A stretch of 35,742 nt of DNA from Chloroflexota bacterium (GTDB taxonomy: Bacteria > Chloroflexota > Limnocylindria > Limnocylindrales > CSP1-4), in assembly GCA_025358525.1 (NCBI GenBank), contig JANYJI010000054.1:1-35742 (forward strand), in the 5' to 3' direction. The notes under the pieces were generated by a model. The model searched no databases, had not been told where the DNA came from, and saw only the letters and a list, made by a program, of their open reading frames with translations. Shown one piece after another: positions 23,012-31,276 of this stretch (positions are counted from its first letter, which is position 1; every line of letters begins with the position of its first letter). The position numbers and the translations under genes are program-made.

Positions 23012-23212
23012 CGCCTTGATGAGAGCCACTGCTCGGGCCTCAGCGGGCGCTGGCGATGGCTCAAAAGCCAGTCTAGCTTGCGTCGTCCGGATCCCGATGC
23101 TGGTTCACAACGGGCGCCACCCCGGCGCCAGCTGGCCCGGCGCGGGAGCACGGGGCCGTCCCGTCATCGCGGACGCCCGTTCGCCCGAGCCGAGGCTTGG
23201 TCTATCGATTGT

Positions 23213-23228
23213 CGTTTCACGTGAAACA
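23213..23228. other. parS site 1
   Basis: CGTTTCACGTGAAACA: 15 of 16 match the bacterial consensus TGTTTCACGTGAAACA, and the inner 14-bp palindrome is perfect. It lies about 0.5 kb upstream of parA, the usual neighbourhood for ParB loading. Confidence 0.93.
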
Positions 23229-23294
23229 TTGAATTCGTGGCGCCGAACCCAGTTGCCACGGTCAACTCCCACACGGTCGCCTCCGTCTCCGGCT

Positions 23295-23310
23295 GTTGCA
23301 CGTGAAACAA
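23295..23310. other. parS site 2
   Basis: TGTTGCACGTGAAACA: 15 of 16 match the parS consensus, with one change in the left arm. Its centre is 82 bp from that of site 1. The following GTTTC (23314-23318) adds a further partial half-site. Confidence 0.88.
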
Positions 23311-23770
23311 GTGTTTCTTGCATGTCGCAGGCGCTTGGCATCGACGTTCCGCAGACGTGCGCTCGGCGTCGGCGTCGGCGTCCCAGTGGCCCCGACATTG
23401 GCGAATCTGTCCCTCGCCCATTTGCCTCGAGCGAGAACTCAACTCCAGGAGCGTCCAAGATGACCACGTTGTCCGCTCGCACCGCCTCTCGGGCCTTCCA
23501 GACCGTGTTTCGATTTGTGGTGCGTCTCGACAACACTTGACAGGCGTGCCCACGTCGCCGCTGGGAAGGCCGCCGCCAGCGGGCCGCCCCGGATGGGACC
23601 TCCGTCTCTGTCTCTCAGACGCGCTGTCTTTCGGCCCGTAGCCCCACGTCTCGCTTGCCTCTCCGCTCCGTATCCCGCCGTAGACCCGGCCGACCTGCCC
23701 TGGCCTCGCCGCTCAGACCGGCCCGTCGGGCTCCTGAGCAGGCAAGGGACGCGCCAGCACTGGCCCGCCG

Positions 23771-23800
23771 TTGTCCCGATCTTTCACTCGGCCCTATACT
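23771..23800 (+). promoter_or_regulatory. promoter of the mreD-mrdA-rodA operon
   Basis: -35 TTGTCC (23771-23776), an 18-bp spacer, then -10 TATACT (23795-23800). Predicted start near 23807, giving a leader of about 70 nt to the mreD ATG. Confidence 0.6.
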
Positions 23801-23878
23801 CCGCCAGTCGATACCGCTTGTCGGTCGCACTCCGCAACGGTCGGAGTGTCGCCCCAACCCCCACTGAGGCTGACCGCG

Positions 23879-24382
23879 ATGGGTCCCGCATTTGCTGCGG
23901 TCGGCGCCGGCGTGGCGGCGCTCCTTGAGTCCACGATCACATCGAGATACCAGATCGTTGGCGCCCAATTTCAGATAAGCCTTGTCTTCGCCATCGCGAC
24001 GACGATCGTCTTTGGCTTTGAGGAGGGCCTGGCGTGGGCGTTCGTCAGCGGGCTGTGTCTCGACCTTTTCGCTCTGCGGCCCCTGGGTTCAACCGTGTTT
24101 GCGCTGCTGATCGCTGTGGCGCTGGTCATGGCCACGCAACCTCTGCTGTTGCGGTCCCGCTACGCCGGGTGCATAGCAGCGACGCTGGCCGTGACGCCCA
24201 TGTTCCTCATCGTGTCGAACATTACTACCGGGCTTCTGCATCCCCCAGCCCCGAGTCTCCACCTGACCGGTCTTGTGGCGTCAGGCGTGGTGAATGCGGC
24301 CATCGCGGCGGTGCTGTCGCTCCTTGTCATCGGCATCAAACGGCGGGCCGAGAATCGCGAGCGAGTTCTTTGGTGGAGGTGA
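23879..24382 (+). CDS. mreD: rod shape-determining protein MreD
   Basis: A 167-residue membrane protein with four to five hydrophobic helices spread over the whole length, standard for MreD. The central segment FGFEEGLAWAFVSGLCLDLFALRPLGSTVFALLI, with G-x-x-x-D-L-F followed by PLG, is the family hallmark. It is part of the elongasome with MreB/MreC, RodA and PBP2. ATG 23879 is chosen over an upstream open frame because GAGG lies 9 nt before it and the first helix starts there. It ends 4 nt before mrdA. mreB and mreC are not adjacent, which is unusual. Confidence 0.9.
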   Translation: MGPAFAAVGAGVAALLESTITSRYQIVGAQFQISLVFAIATTIVFGFEEGLAWAFVSGLCLDLFALRPLGSTVFALLIAVALVMATQPLLLRSRYAGCIAATLAVTPMFLIVSNITTGLLHPPAPSLHLTGLVASGVVNAAIAAVLSLLVIGIKRRAENRERVLWWR

Positions 24383-24386
24383 TGCG

Positions 24387-26426
24387 ATGAGTGTCACGGC
24401 ACAGGGCAGGCGCGAACAGTCCCAGAACGTCTATCGGTTCGGCTTCTTCGTCCTGGCAGTCGCCATCGGCGTGAGTACGCTGTCCGCACGCATGTTCTCC
24501 CTGCAGGTTCTCGCAAGCCAGAAGTCGTACCAGGCCGACGCAGCGCCGCCGACCGGGACCGTGACGGTACCCTCGACGCGCGGCCTCATCTACGACGCCT
24601 CCGGAGCACCGCTCGTCAAGAACGTGATCACCTATTCGGTCGCCGTCACGCCCAGTGACCTGCCCCTCAATCGAGAGCTCGAGGTGGCCAGCAAGCTCGG
24701 CCCGATCCTCAGCCTGGATCCCATCTACATCGAGACGCTGATCGACGGCTCAACAGGCTCCCTCTATAAACCGGTCACCATCGCCGACAACATCCAGGTC
24801 GAAGTGGCGCGTTTCATAGAAGAGAACTACGACGCCCTGCCCGGCGTGAAGGTAGTGGCAACCAAAAGTCGCCAGTATCTGACCAAAGATCTGTTTGCTG
24901 AGCTGCTCGGCTATGAGGGCCAGATCACCCGCTCGCAGCTCGGTAGCCAGATCGGGGATCATGGCCAGGGCCCGCTCAGTGCCAAGCAATACGCCGAGTT
25001 GCTGACTAAAGGCTACTCCGGCCAGGACGTTGTCGGTCAGGCTGGGGTGGAGGTCCAATACGAGCAGCAGCTCCGCGGCGTGTATGGCACACAGAAAGTG
25101 GCGCTCGACGAAGCCGGCAAGCCCATTCCTGGCCTCACCGGCACCGTGGAAGGCTCGCATCCGGGTGCATCACTGACCCTGAACATCGACACGCACGAGC
25201 AGCAAATCGCTCAGCAGGCACTGGCCTGGTTCCTGAGCAACTCCAAAGTCCAGCAGGGCGTGATCATCGTGGAGAACCCGCAGAACGGGAAGATTCTGGC
25301 GATGGTCAGCCTGCCCAGCTACGACGACCAGCTCTTTGCCGACGGCATCAGCGAAACTGACTTCCAGAAACTGCTCGCCAACAAGAATCAGCCATTGCTG
25401 AACAAGGCTCTCGCTCAGTACGCCCCCGGTTCCACCTTCAAGCTGGTGACCGGTACGGCCGGCCTGGCTGGTACTCCCGCCCTGGCTGGTACTCCCGCCC
25501 TGCCCGGTACTCCCGCCCTGCCCGGCATTCCCGCCCAACCACCCGCGATCACCGCGATCGACACGCTCGTGTCCAAGCCCTACGTCGAGATCGGCGCGTA
25601 CAAGTTCTGGGAGTGGAACAAGACCGGTTGGGGCCCCCTGAACATTACCCAGGGATTTGCCTACTCGAGCGACACCTTCTTCTACCAGCTGTCGCAGCTG
25701 GTAGGCATCGACGGGATCGCCTATTGGGCCAGGCAGTACGGGTTCGGGGCGAAGACCGGGGTCGACCTTCCTGGAGAGGCCCAGGGAATCGTCCTGGATC
25801 CGGCTTGGAAGCTCAAGAACAAGAGTGAGCCCATCTTCCCGGGCGAGGTTCTGCAGGCCGGCATCGGCCAGGGCTACATGGCCTCAACGCCGCTGCAGCT
25901 GCTCAACGCCTACAGTGCTCTGGCGAATGGCGGCAACCTCTGGCAACCCCAGGTAGTCAAGTCGATTACAAGCGCCGACGGCATCGTCACGGCAATCCAG
26001 CCGAGCCTTATCAGGCACCTGGCTGTCTCCCAGCAGACCCTGCTCGACATGCGTGTGGCCAGCCGGGCCGTTGTGACGACTCGCCACACCCAGAATCTAG
26101 TCGACCTGCCGATCCAGGTCGCCGGCAAGACGGGCACTGCCGAGTTTGGCGTGCCCGACAAGAGAGGTCTGTTGCCGTATCACGAGTGGTTCGTTGGCTA
26201 CGTGCCTGCCGATCCCTACAGCGACGACTTCACCAAAACAGATTCGCAGCTGGCCGTTGTGGCCTTCGTCTATGGGGCCAACACTTACGGCAACGTGGCC
26301 ACAGAGATCGTTAAGTACTACCTGTGGCTGCACTATAAGCTCCGGGGCGATCCGTTCAACACGCATAACCCAGGGAATATCAACACCTGGACGACGCGCA
26401 TCACCAACAACTACGGCGGAAACTAA
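24387..26426 (+). CDS. mrdA: penicillin-binding protein 2 (elongasome transpeptidase)
   Basis: A 679-residue class B PBP. It has an N-terminal membrane helix (about 20-42), a dimerisation/pedestal domain starting with TVPSTRGLIYDASGAPLVKN, and a transpeptidase domain. Active-site motifs: SxxK in YAPGSTFKLVTG, the second motif region in AYSSDTFFYQLSQLVG (SSD in place of the usual S-x-N or SCD), and KTG in VAGKTGTAEFG. Just after SxxK, residues 360-383 are four six-residue repeats (LAGTPA, LAGTPA, LPGTPA, LPGIPA), an odd insertion. ATG 24387 has GGAGGTGA about 5 nt upstream. It sits between mreD and rodA, its glycosyltransferase partner. Confidence 0.95.
   Translation: MSVTAQGRREQSQNVYRFGFFVLAVAIGVSTLSARMFSLQVLASQKSYQADAAPPTGTVTVPSTRGLIYDASGAPLVKNVITYSVAVTPSDLPLNRELEVASKLGPILSLDPIYIETLIDGSTGSLYKPVTIADNIQVEVARFIEENYDALPGVKVVATKSRQYLTKDLFAELLGYEGQITRSQLGSQIGDHGQGPLSAKQYAELLTKGYSGQDVVGQAGVEVQYEQQLRGVYGTQKVALDEAGKPIPGLTGTVEGSHPGASLTLNIDTHEQQIAQQALAWFLSNSKVQQGVIIVENPQNGKILAMVSLPSYDDQLFADGISETDFQKLLANKNQPLLNKALAQYAPGSTFKLVTGTAGLAGTPALAGTPALPGTPALPGIPAQPPAITAIDTLVSKPYVEIGAYKFWEWNKTGWGPLNITQGFAYSSDTFFYQLSQLVGIDGIAYWARQYGFGAKTGVDLPGEAQGIVLDPAWKLKNKSEPIFPGEVLQAGIGQGYMASTPLQLLNAYSALANGGNLWQPQVVKSITSADGIVTAIQPSLIRHLAVSQQTLLDMRVASRAVVTTRHTQNLVDLPIQVAGKTGTAEFGVPDKRGLLPYHEWFVGYVPADPYSDDFTKTDSQLAVVAFVYGANTYGNVATEIVKYYLWLHYKLRGDPFNTHNPGNINTWTTRITNNYGGN
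25464..25535 (+). repeat. four tandem 18-bp repeats inside mrdA
   Basis: Units at 25464, 25482, 25500 and 25518. The first two are identical (CTGGCTGGTACTCCCGCC); the third and fourth differ at two and four positions. They are in frame and encode L-(A/P)-G-(T/I)-P-A. Confidence 0.95.
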
Positions 26427-26442
26427 CGCTGGCTGCTGACCG

Positions 26443-27603
26443 ATGAACTTCGGCATCTTCCGAGGCCAGACCTTCAGGCTCAAGGGCTGGGCCCCCAAAG
26501 CAGGCTGGCTGGCCTGGCGCAACTACGATTTCCAGCTGACGACGTACGCGGTGCTGCTGACCGTCTTCGGGCTGGTCATGGCCTACAGCAACAGCGTTAC
26601 AACGGCCCATACGGCGCTGTCACTGAACTCCCCGTTCGTCCGCGGTCTCATGTGGGCGGTCGTTGCCGCCGTCGTGCTCGGTCTGACGACGGTCTTCGAC
26701 TACAAGTGGCTCCGATCGTTTGCCTGGCCGATGTACCTCGTCAATCTGGCTCTCTTGGTCCTGACCCTTGGGATCGGCAGCGGCACCGGCGACGCTGGTA
26801 CGGCCGCGCGCTGGGTGGTCATCGGCGGGTTCCAGTTCCAATTCAGCGAGCTGGCCAAGATCATCATGATTGTCGTCTTTGCGGCATTTCTCGCCCGACG
26901 CCAGCCGAGCATCAAGTCGCCATGGACCATTATCGGTGGCCTGGTCATCCTCGTGCCGCCGTGGGTCCTGGTCATGATGCAGCCTGACCTTGGCACTTCT
27001 CTGGTGATGGTTGCGGTCCTCGCCGGCATTCTCTTTATGTCCGGAGCCAGTCTCTTCTGGATGGGCACGCTCGTGGCCGCGGTCGTGGCGGCAGTCCCCT
27101 TCGTGTGGGCGAGCATGCGCGAATACCAGCAGGCCCGACTACTTTCCCTCGTCAACCCCGGTGCCGATCCCAAGGGCGCCGGCTACCAGCTATCTCAGGC
27201 CATGACGGCCATCAACATCGGCGGCGTTGGGGGCAAGGGCCTTACTAACGGGACGGTCGTGCTGCCTGTCAAGACGACGGACTTCGTCTGGGGCGTCCTG
27301 GCCGAAGAGCTAGGCTTCATCGGGGCCATCGTGGTGCTGATCCTGTTCGGTTTGCTCCTGTGGCGCCTGCTCGTCTGCGCCTGGCGCTCGACCGACACGT
27401 TCGCCATGCTAATCGGGTGCGGGCTGGCCACGATGGTCTTCTTCCAGGTGTTCGTGAATGTCGGAATGGTCGTCCGCCTGGTCCCGGTAACAGGTATTCC
27501 GCTGCCCTTCATCTCGTACGGCGGCGCCTCGCTGGTTAGCCTGGCCGCTGGCATGGGCATGGTCCAGAGCGCGAATCTGCGCCGCGAAAGGCCCGAGTGG
27601 TAG
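26443..27603 (+). CDS. rodA: RodA peptidoglycan glycosyltransferase (SEDS family)
   Basis: A 386-residue polytopic SEDS protein with about ten membrane helices. Conserved segments: ARWVVIGGFQFQFSELAKIIMIVVFAAFLARR, QPDLGTSLVM, the essential Asp region TDFVWGVLAEELGFIGA, and GIPLPFISYGGASLVSLAAGMGM at the C-terminus. It polymerises lipid II for side-wall growth with PBP2. ATG 26443 lies 16 nt after mrdA; no strong SD is visible, so translation may be coupled. It is assigned RodA and not FtsW from the mreD-mrdA context. Confidence 0.94.
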   Translation: MNFGIFRGQTFRLKGWAPKAGWLAWRNYDFQLTTYAVLLTVFGLVMAYSNSVTTAHTALSLNSPFVRGLMWAVVAAVVLGLTTVFDYKWLRSFAWPMYLVNLALLVLTLGIGSGTGDAGTAARWVVIGGFQFQFSELAKIIMIVVFAAFLARRQPSIKSPWTIIGGLVILVPPWVLVMMQPDLGTSLVMVAVLAGILFMSGASLFWMGTLVAAVVAAVPFVWASMREYQQARLLSLVNPGADPKGAGYQLSQAMTAINIGGVGGKGLTNGTVVLPVKTTDFVWGVLAEELGFIGAIVVLILFGLLLWRLLVCAWRSTDTFAMLIGCGLATMVFFQVFVNVGMVVRLVPVTGIPLPFISYGGASLVSLAAGMGMVQSANLRRERPEW

Positions 27604-27664
27604 CACTGACCGGAGTGCCCAGGCTCGCAGCCCAATACGCCCGGCAGCGGGCTAGCGGCCAAGA

Positions 27665-29797
27665 ATGACCCGCCCGATTTCGATGGCGGCAACCGCACGC
27701 GAGGAAACCGCACGCGAGGAGACAGCGCTCCACGGCAACCTGCGGGGACCGCATCATGCCCCGCCGGCCCTGCCGCCACTCACCGTGGAGAGGCTATTGA
27801 GCCGCGTTCGCAAGCCCGGCCGATACGCCGGCGGCGAGTGGAACTCAGTCGCCAAGGAGTGGTCTGAGGTAGCCCTCAAGTGGTGCTTTGCCTATCCGGA
27901 CCTGTATGAGATCGGCATGAGCAACCTGGGTCTGCGGATCCTGTACGAGGTCCTGAACGACCGGCCCGACGTGCTCGCCGAGCGCTGCTTCGCTCCCGAC
28001 GTCGATCTGGCGGCCGAACTGCGGCGAGCCCAAGTTCCCCTGTGGAGCCTCGAAACCCGACGCGCCCTCCGCGAGTTCGACGTCATTGGTTTCAGCCTGG
28101 GCTTCGAGTTGGTGGCGAACAACGTTTTGGAGATGCTCGATATTGGCGGAGTGGGCTTGACTACTGCCGAGCGAGGCGAAGCCGAGCCACTGGTTATTGC
28201 CGGCGGTTCGATCGTCCCCAACGCCGAGCCGTGGGCGGATTTCATGGATGCCGTGGTTCTCGGCGAGGGTGAGGACGCGGTCATCGAGATCAGTGACCTG
28301 CTGGAGTCGCTCGGTTGGCACCGCCGCGTATCCTCGCCGACCGGAGAGTGGCATCGGGGCGTGGACAGGGCCACCGTCCTGCGCGCTCTAGCTCGCATCC
28401 CGGGTGTATACGTGCCCTCGCTGTATCGCCCGCGCTACCTGGCCGACGGGCGGTTCGACGGCTTGGACCGTCTCGACGACGCTGCCCCGGCTTCGATCGT
28501 TGGCCGCATCGCGGCCGATTTCGAAACCAGAGTCCGCGGCATTCGCCAACTCGTGCCCAACATCGGCATCGTCTTCGACCGGGCCCAGATCGAGGTTATG
28601 CGCGGCTGCACTCGTGGCTGCCGCTTCTGTCAGGCGGGGATGCAGTCGCGGCCATTGCGAGAGCGTACGCCCGAGGTGGCTGTGGCGGCCGCCGAGGCGA
28701 TCCTGCGAGCCACAGGTTACGAGGAGATAGGGCTGACTAGCCTCTCCACGGCCGACTACACGTACGTACGAGAGGTCGCCACCGAGCTGCACCGGCGCCG
28801 GCCGGAGGCTGTCCTGTCGCTCCCGAGCACTCGCGTCGACGCCTTCACGGTCGAACTGGTGGACGCGATCGCGCCCGGTGGACGTCGCAGCGGCTTCACT
28901 TTTGCGCCTGAGGCCGGCACGCAGCGGCTGCGCGACACCATCAACAAGGGGGTCAGCGATGAGGAGATCGCTAGCTGCGCTCAGCTGGCCTTCGATCGAG
29001 GCTGGAGTTCTATCAAGCTCTACTTCATGATCGGCCTGCCGGGAGAGACCATCGATGACGTTTTGGGCATTGCCGCCATTTCTCGGCGCGTCCTAGAAAT
29101 GGGCCATCGGCGACACGGTGGCCGGGCCCAGGTCAAGGCTAGTATCTCCACCTTTGTGCCCAAGGTCATGACGCCGTTCCAGTGGGATGGCCAGGACAGC
29201 ACGGCCGAAATAGAGGCCAAGGTGGTGGCTTTACGCAAGGCGCTGCACGGCAAGGGCCTGACCATGGCGTGGCATAACCCACACAGCTCGATCGTCGAAG
29301 CGGCATTGGGACGAGGAGATAGGCGGCTAGGCGCGGTCATTCGGCGGGCCTGGCAGAAGGGCGCTCGACTCGACGCCTGGGACGAGCATTTCGACTTCGA
29401 CCTGTGGCTCGCGGCCTTCGCCGACGAGGACCTCGACCCGGCCTGGTATGCCCAGCGCGATATCCCGATCGACGAGCACCTGCCCTGGGAACACCTCGCC
29501 GGAGTTGTGTCGATGGAGTTCCTGTTGCGCGACCGGAAGCGGGCCCTCGCTGCGAAAGCCACGGTCGACTGCCATTGGGGCCCGTGCTCCGACTGTGGCG
29601 TTCCGTCGGCTACGGGTTTCGCCTGCCAGACCGGCGAGCAAGGGCCACGGCAGATGCTCGTCAGAGTGGGGGAAGAAGGGCGAAGCTTCCGCTACGTGGG
29701 CCCTCCCGGCGACGCCCGTCGAGGGCTGGCGGCAGACGAGCCTGCCGCCAGCGAGACCGCAGCGGACGCCGCCGCGGCCTTCGGCGGGCGCGGGTGA
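27665..29797 (+). CDS. B12-binding radical SAM protein (TIGR03960 type)
   Basis: A 710-residue protein. After a Pro/Ala-rich start, residues about 40-250 form the B12-binding-like domain, with FAYPDLYEIGMSNLGLRILYEVLND and IAGGSIVPNAEPWADFMDAVVLGEGE. The radical SAM core has Cys315-x3-Cys319-x2-Cys322 in MRGCTRGCRFCQAGM for the [4Fe-4S] cluster. A C-terminal Cys pair in CHWGPCSDCGV could bind metal. The family is widespread near rplU/rpmA but its substrate is unknown. Its usual partner, the DUF2344/TIGR03936 protein, is here one gene away. The ATG at 27665 has a weak SD; a short direct repeat (Ala-Arg-Glu-Glu-Thr twice) lies near the start. Confidence 0.92.
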   Translation: MTRPISMAATAREETAREETALHGNLRGPHHAPPALPPLTVERLLSRVRKPGRYAGGEWNSVAKEWSEVALKWCFAYPDLYEIGMSNLGLRILYEVLNDRPDVLAERCFAPDVDLAAELRRAQVPLWSLETRRALREFDVIGFSLGFELVANNVLEMLDIGGVGLTTAERGEAEPLVIAGGSIVPNAEPWADFMDAVVLGEGEDAVIEISDLLESLGWHRRVSSPTGEWHRGVDRATVLRALARIPGVYVPSLYRPRYLADGRFDGLDRLDDAAPASIVGRIAADFETRVRGIRQLVPNIGIVFDRAQIEVMRGCTRGCRFCQAGMQSRPLRERTPEVAVAAAEAILRATGYEEIGLTSLSTADYTYVREVATELHRRRPEAVLSLPSTRVDAFTVELVDAIAPGGRRSGFTFAPEAGTQRLRDTINKGVSDEEIASCAQLAFDRGWSSIKLYFMIGLPGETIDDVLGIAAISRRVLEMGHRRHGGRAQVKASISTFVPKVMTPFQWDGQDSTAEIEAKVVALRKALHGKGLTMAWHNPHSSIVEAALGRGDRRLGAVIRRAWQKGARLDAWDEHFDFDLWLAAFADEDLDPAWYAQRDIPIDEHLPWEHLAGVVSMEFLLRDRKRALAAKATVDCHWGPCSDCGVPSATGFACQTGEQGPRQMLVRVGEEGRSFRYVGPPGDARRGLAADEPAASETAADAAAAFGGRG

Positions 29798-29830
29798 TAA
29801 CTTGGAGGATGTCCGCCGCGAGCAACGCCG

Positions 29831-31276
29831 GTGGCCAAACGACCTCGTGGGGACCGAGATGCAGTCGAAGAGCGCTGGGCTGAAGGGTCTTGCGTCGCTG
29901 GTGGAGGCGGCCGGCGGCGAGTCCACGGCTTGAACTCCGGTGAAGCCACTCTCGAGCTGATCCGGCTTTCCGTATTCCTGATCGGCGCCACCGCGCTGGT
30001 GACCATGCTCGCCCGCCGAATCAACCTGCCATATACGGTTGCGCTGGTGGCCTTCGGAATCGTGGCCGGTGCCATCGCCCAGCCGCTGCGCGTCGAGATC
30101 ACACCGCAGCTGGTGTTGGTCGTGCTCTTGCCGGCGCTCATTTTCGAAGCCACCTACCAGACCGACTTCGGCAAGCTGCGGCCGTCCCTTGGGGGAGTGG
30201 CGCTGCTTGCCGGCCCGGGTGTCTTCGTCAGCGCAGCGGTCATCGCCGCGGTGCTGCACTTCGGGGCCGGATTGGCCTGGCAGCAAGCGTTTGTTGTTGG
30301 GGCGATGCTGTCCGCCACGGACCCGGCCGCGGTCATCGCCACATTCAAGCGCCTGCGATCGCCCCGGCGGCTGGCGACGCTCGTGGAGGCGGAGAGCGTC
30401 TTCAACGACGGCACGGGCATCGTCATATTCGCCATCGCAGTCGACTTTGTCGCGCGGCCTGTCGGGCCGGCCGAGGTGGGCCTGACCTTCATCTCGATCG
30501 TGGCCATATCGGGCGCGCTCGGTGCAGCGGCCGGTTACGCCGCCTCCCGCATCCTGCCCACGGTTGGCGACCACCTCATCGAGGTGAGCCTGTCGGTGGT
30601 CCTGGCCTATGGCACCTACCTGGTAGCAGATGCCTTCCACCAGTCCGGGGTGATCGCCACGGCCGTGGCCGGGATCGTCCTGGGCAGCTATGGCCGCCGC
30701 TTCGGGCTCTCGCCCAAAACCGAAGAGGCCCTGGACACGGTCTGGGAGTTCGTGGCCTTCTTGGCTACGGCCTTCATCTTCCTGCTCGTCGGTTTCGCCA
30801 TCCCCCTCCATTCGCTGGTCGATGTGGCGGCTCCCATCGCCTGGGCCGTCGCGGCGACATTGGTCGCTCGAGCCGTGATCGTTTACGGCCTCCTCGGAGG
30901 CTGGCGATGGGCCAGGCGCGCTGAAAGCGCCCGAAGTTTGGCTTCGGCGTCGGCTGGGGAAGTTGCGAGCGACGAAATGGGTCTGCCGCTCGGCTGGCTG
31001 CACGTCATCTTCTGGTCTGGTCTGCGCGGGGCGGTCTCGACGGCGCTGGCTCTCTCGCTCCCCCTGGACTTCCCAAACCGAGCCCAGCTCCAGGCGATCG
31101 CGTTTGGCGTCGTCCTCTTTACCCTGGTTGTTCAGGCGCCGACGGCGGAACTGGTGGTCGCTCGATGGGGTCGAAAGCCTGCTGTTAGTCCGGACTCGAA
31201 GGCTAGATCAAAGAGGCGACCTGGCCCCGCCGGCGGCGCCGAAGGGCCTGAAGTCCACCCGGGGCCGGCCTCATGA
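29831..31276 (+). CDS. Na+/H+ antiporter, CPA1/NhaP-like
   Basis: A 481-residue polytopic antiporter with 11-12 helices. CPA1 landmarks are VVGAMLSATDPAAVIATFK (ion-binding Asp in the unwound helix) and LVEAESVFNDGTGIVIF (N-D pair), plus the late SGLRGAVSTALALSLP. It probably exchanges Na+ or K+ for H+ for pH or cation balance. Start uncertain: GTG 29831 gives a 34-residue Arg/Gly-rich lead, whereas TTG 29930 starts just before the first helix; neither has a well-placed SD. The C-terminal 40 residues are basic and Pro/Gly-rich. Its TGA overlaps the next gene as ATGA. Confidence 0.92.
   Translation: MAKRPRGDRDAVEERWAEGSCVAGGGGRRRVHGLNSGEATLELIRLSVFLIGATALVTMLARRINLPYTVALVAFGIVAGAIAQPLRVEITPQLVLVVLLPALIFEATYQTDFGKLRPSLGGVALLAGPGVFVSAAVIAAVLHFGAGLAWQQAFVVGAMLSATDPAAVIATFKRLRSPRRLATLVEAESVFNDGTGIVIFAIAVDFVARPVGPAEVGLTFISIVAISGALGAAAGYAASRILPTVGDHLIEVSLSVVLAYGTYLVADAFHQSGVIATAVAGIVLGSYGRRFGLSPKTEEALDTVWEFVAFLATAFIFLLVGFAIPLHSLVDVAAPIAWAVAATLVARAVIVYGLLGGWRWARRAESARSLASASAGEVASDEMGLPLGWLHVIFWSGLRGAVSTALALSLPLDFPNRAQLQAIAFGVVLFTLVVQAPTAELVVARWGRKPAVSPDSKARSKRRPGPAGGAEGPEVHPGPAS

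Larger units (their letters stand above)
22718..23878. other. 1.16-kb gene-free divergence region with parS sites
   Basis: Frames are open on both strands here, but all translate to Arg/Ser/Pro-rich sequence with no domain and no good SD, so I call no gene. The region holds two parS sites, a hairpin, and the mreD promoter at its right end. It separates the leftward parAB-gyr block from the rightward mreD block. I found no DnaA-box match (TTATCCACA-like) by eye. Confidence 0.7.

Noticed and set aside
22839-23540. Open frames on both strands in the parS region (for example 233 codons plus, 143 codons minus)
   Set aside because: Arg/Ser/Pro-rich products with no recognisable fold and no good SD, and they pass through the parS palindromes. 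I looked for rsmG/mnmG remnants and saw none.
29327-31003. A 558-codon open frame on the minus strand
   Set aside because: Antisense to the radical SAM and antiporter genes; the translation is low-complexity Gly/Arg/Asp with no domain.
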